Origin: Rhodospirillaceae bacterium UBA3470
GTDB lineage: Bacteria > Pseudomonadota > Alphaproteobacteria > Rhodospirillales > Casp-alpha2
NCBI GenBank assembly: GCA_002378125.1
Contig: DFRF01000231.1
Location: 5,238 to 13,128, forward strand
Direction: 5' to 3'
DNA length: 7,891 bases
Shown: piece by piece, positions 5,921 through 7,891 of the stretch
Numbering within the stretch: position 1 is the stretch's first letter
Layout of the letters: every line of letters starts with the position of its first letter
Translations under genes and position numbers: made by a program
Notes under the pieces: model-generated
What the model was told of the DNA's origin: nothing
Database searches by the model: none
What the model saw: only the letters and a program-made list of their open reading frames with translations

Positions 5921-7853
5921 AGTATAGCTTCTTGGCGGTGTTGATGCGGGTCAGAATCTCTTCCAGATTGATCCCCACCTGCTGTGCGAACTCGTATAGG
6001 ATATCCATGTCCGGTTCGTTGTCCTTGGCCACCAGCCGAAGCGCCGTGTCACGGCCTATTATACCCTTCCTGATCTGCTGACTGCGGAAGGTGTCGAATT
6101 CTGAGAACCCGGCCATAGCAAAGTAAATGTAGTTAATGAAGGTGGTGTAACCGTCGCCAATGCGCCAGGAGTTTTCCGTGTGCGGCGCCGTTTCCCATCC
6201 GTACTGGCCGATCAAGGTCTCGTTGATGGTTGCTTCGTCCCAGGGCAGGTAATGGAATAGGTAGATGAAGTCATCTTTGGAAATGAAGGATGAGCGAAAC
6301 GACTGCACCGTGTCGACCAGTGATTCGTTGAAGTAACGCGGGTTCGACAGATACTGGCTCAAGTAAAAGAGCGCGAGCTGAAACTTGTTGCGCACAGTGA
6401 ACGCGAATAGGCGCTGGCCGTGCATGTTCTCGCGCACACCGGCAAAGCCGCCCTTGAAGTCTGTCCGTTCCAGTTCGTTGCCGGCGCAGAAGATGACTAG
6501 CGGCAGTCCAAGTTCCTCGCGCAATTGCCGGCCGATGTCATAGAAGAATTTATCACCGGCCATGAAGAGGGGCACCATGCCCAAGTGCGGACGTTTGGAC
6601 CAAGCCTCGATATTCTTTCGCATGTAGCGGCGTTTCGCAGGGATATCCTCGGCCCGGAGGATGTGCTCGATCCCCAGTTGGCCGAGCATACGCGCCTGAT
6701 TGCGCCGGGCGACCCCCGTCACCATGCCCCAATCGTAAGAATACGCGATAGGGTTCATGTTGAATTTTTTCTTGATCAGGTGCAGGCCGTAGGAGCTGTC
6801 CCGTCCGCCGGAAAACGCGACAATGCAATCGGCGCTACCGTCGGTGCTCCGGTGCTGGTCGAAAATTTCTTCTAGGGCGGAGTGGCCATGAAGCTTCAGG
6901 GGCTCGTAACCGCGGCAGTACTGGCACACGCCTTCCGCGTCGAACTCGATGAATGGATACGTTACTGGCAGAATGCATCGGGTGCAGCGCTGGATGGTGT
7001 CGACGCGGCTTGACATGTCGATTACCTTGAGCGGCGCATTGGAGGTGGGGACGATTGACAACGTGTCGTTTTCCGAGAGATCGAACTCCATAGGCACCGG
7101 TTGCCCAAAGTTCACGATACAACCACGCCCGGCGGCCAGTTGCTGGGTTTGACTGCGCGCGAGCCCAATTTGATTGCCGTGAAGGTCGAGGAAGCCGTTC
7201 AGGATGAAAGCTTCGGATGCGAACGCGAACAATTCACAGCCATCGTGAGCTGTATGAAGGGAACCCACGTTGGTCGCCAAACCCAGAACAGGAGTTTCCA
7301 AACGCATGAATGCTATGGATGCCGTGCCTTGCAGCTCTGCGAAGGTATCCGTCATGCCTGCCGTCAGTCTGCCGCGCGCCGCAGTATGTTGGTCGATGAG
7401 CTGGAATAGGATTTCTGAATCGGTCTCATGATCCCGGCTTAGGTGTGGGTGGGTGTCCCACAAACCCTCGGCATTGGTGATAATCCCGTTATGGATGCCG
7501 ACGGTATGAGCAGTCAGGATGGGATGATTGTTGCCGGGGATGATCTCGGCACCATTAGTGACCATACGGCAATGACCTATAATGGCGAGCGATTTGTCCA
7601 GTTTGCCATCGGTGGTGGTGATGTCGGCAAGGGCTTGGTCAAGGAAGTTCCGGTAGGCGTCGGAGGCCAACATGACGCTTGGGGCGAGGCCGCGTTTGAA
7701 AATCCGGATTTCGTTGTTGACGGTAACCGCCAGCCCGCTAGCTTCTTGACCGCGTGGTTCCGACAGCCTGAACAGATCCTTCAGGACGGGCCGGATGCGA
7801 CCGGGGTCAAATGCCGTGCCGGGCGCTGCAACGAAACCGAAAATGCCGCACAT
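5919..7853 (-). CDS. Fused class II glutamine amidotransferase / WbpG-like N-acetyl sugar amidotransferase
   Basis: A 644-residue two-domain enzyme, probably cytosolic. Residues 1 to about 270 form a class II (Ntn-type) glutaminase: MCGIFGF with nucleophile Cys2, PRGQEASG (about 33-40), GHCRMVTNG (93-101), HNG (121-123) and HETDSE (142-147), close to the GlmS/PurF/asparagine synthetase type. Residues from about 290 match the N-acetyl sugar amidotransferase family (WbpG/PseA-like): CTRC and CQYC (Cys290, 293, 310, 313), a probable zinc knuckle, then the ATP-binding PP-loop FSGGRDSSYG (347-356). The inferred reaction is ATP-dependent transfer of glutamine-derived ammonia onto an N-acetyl group of a nucleotide sugar, giving an acetamidino sugar. 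Start ATG 7853 is chosen because the nucleophilic Cys must follow the initiator Met. ATG 7883 or TTG 7889 would add a 10-12 residue propeptide, as in some PurF proteins, and the frame reaches the window edge, so the true start is not certain. It is the first visible gene of an operon with the flippase. Confidence 0.88.
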   Translation of the reverse strand: MCGIFGFVAAPGTAFDPGRIRPVLKDLFRLSEPRGQEASGLAVTVNNEIRIFKRGLAPSVMLASDAYRNFLDQALADITTTDGKLDKSLAIIGHCRMVTNGAEIIPGNNHPILTAHTVGIHNGIITNAEGLWDTHPHLSRDHETDSEILFQLIDQHTAARGRLTAGMTDTFAELQGTASIAFMRLETPVLGLATNVGSLHTAHDGCELFAFASEAFILNGFLDLHGNQIGLARSQTQQLAAGRGCIVNFGQPVPMEFDLSENDTLSIVPTSNAPLKVIDMSSRVDTIQRCTRCILPVTYPFIEFDAEGVCQYCRGYEPLKLHGHSALEEIFDQHRSTDGSADCIVAFSGGRDSSYGLHLIKKKFNMNPIAYSYDWGMVTGVARRNQARMLGQLGIEHILRAEDIPAKRRYMRKNIEAWSKRPHLGMVPLFMAGDKFFYDIGRQLREELGLPLVIFCAGNELERTDFKGGFAGVRENMHGQRLFAFTVRNKFQLALFYLSQYLSNPRYFNESLVDTVQSFRSSFISKDDFIYLFHYLPWDEATINETLIGQYGWETAPHTENSWRIGDGYTTFINYIYFAMAGFSEFDTFRSQQIRKGIIGRDTALRLVAKDNEPDMDILYEFAQQVGINLEEILTRINTAKKLY

Positions 7854-7891
7854 GGCAATGGTGGTAGCTGACCGATTCGCCATCGACAAGG

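Noticed and set aside
5245..6081. Long forward open frame (278 codons) spanning the flippase and amidotransferase junction
   Set aside because: It is antisense to two well-supported genes and its product is a low-complexity, His/Gln/Arg-rich shadow without motifs.
1..7891. tRNA, rRNA, CRISPR arrays, insertion sequences, integrase or attachment sites
   Set aside because: None was found by reading both strands. In particular no transposase or terminal inverted repeats flank the AT-rich block, so a mobile-element mechanism for its arrival is not supported.

Overview
The window reads as chromosomal DNA of an alphaproteobacterium, perhaps of the Rhodospirillales. This rests on the GroEL sequence with its Gly-Gly-Met tail and on the GC-rich codon use of most genes; the genus cannot be fixed from here. 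It holds the 3' end of a housekeeping gene (groEL) followed by an accessory cell-surface polysaccharide locus that shows clear signs of rearrangement.

Layout, left to right: the C-terminal half of groEL (+), closed by a strong intrinsic terminator; an intact major facilitator transporter (+); a dead, reverse-strand fragment of a class II glutamine amidotransferase domain in what first looks like an empty gap (2213-2603); an AT-richer gene for a large polytopic membrane protein, probably a GT-C-type glycosyltransferase (+); a dead, internally deleted 3' fragment of a second copy of the transporter gene; and a two-gene reverse-strand operon encoding a fused glutamine amidotransferase/WbpG-like sugar amidotransferase (7853 to 5919) and a Wzx-like polysaccharide flippase (5910 to 4576).

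Functionally, the amidotransferase fusion, the flippase and the GT-C-like protein fit a pathway that makes a surface glycan containing an amidated (acetamidino-type) amino sugar and exports it across the inner membrane. The unusual point is the architecture: WbpG-type enzymes classically draw ammonia from separate HisH/HisF-like partners, whereas here a class II glutaminase domain is joined to the WbpG-like domain.

The most informative hidden structure is the pair of fossils. The transporter fossil (4491-4601) matches the intact transporter gene, and the amidotransferase fossil (2234-2490, minus strand) matches the intact amidotransferase gene. Each intact gene therefore has a decayed partner across the GT-C gene, as if a module [transporter > < flippase < amidotransferase] once existed in two diverged copies that decayed in complementary ways, or as if an AT-rich block carrying [< amidotransferase, GT-C >] was inserted beside the transporter gene.
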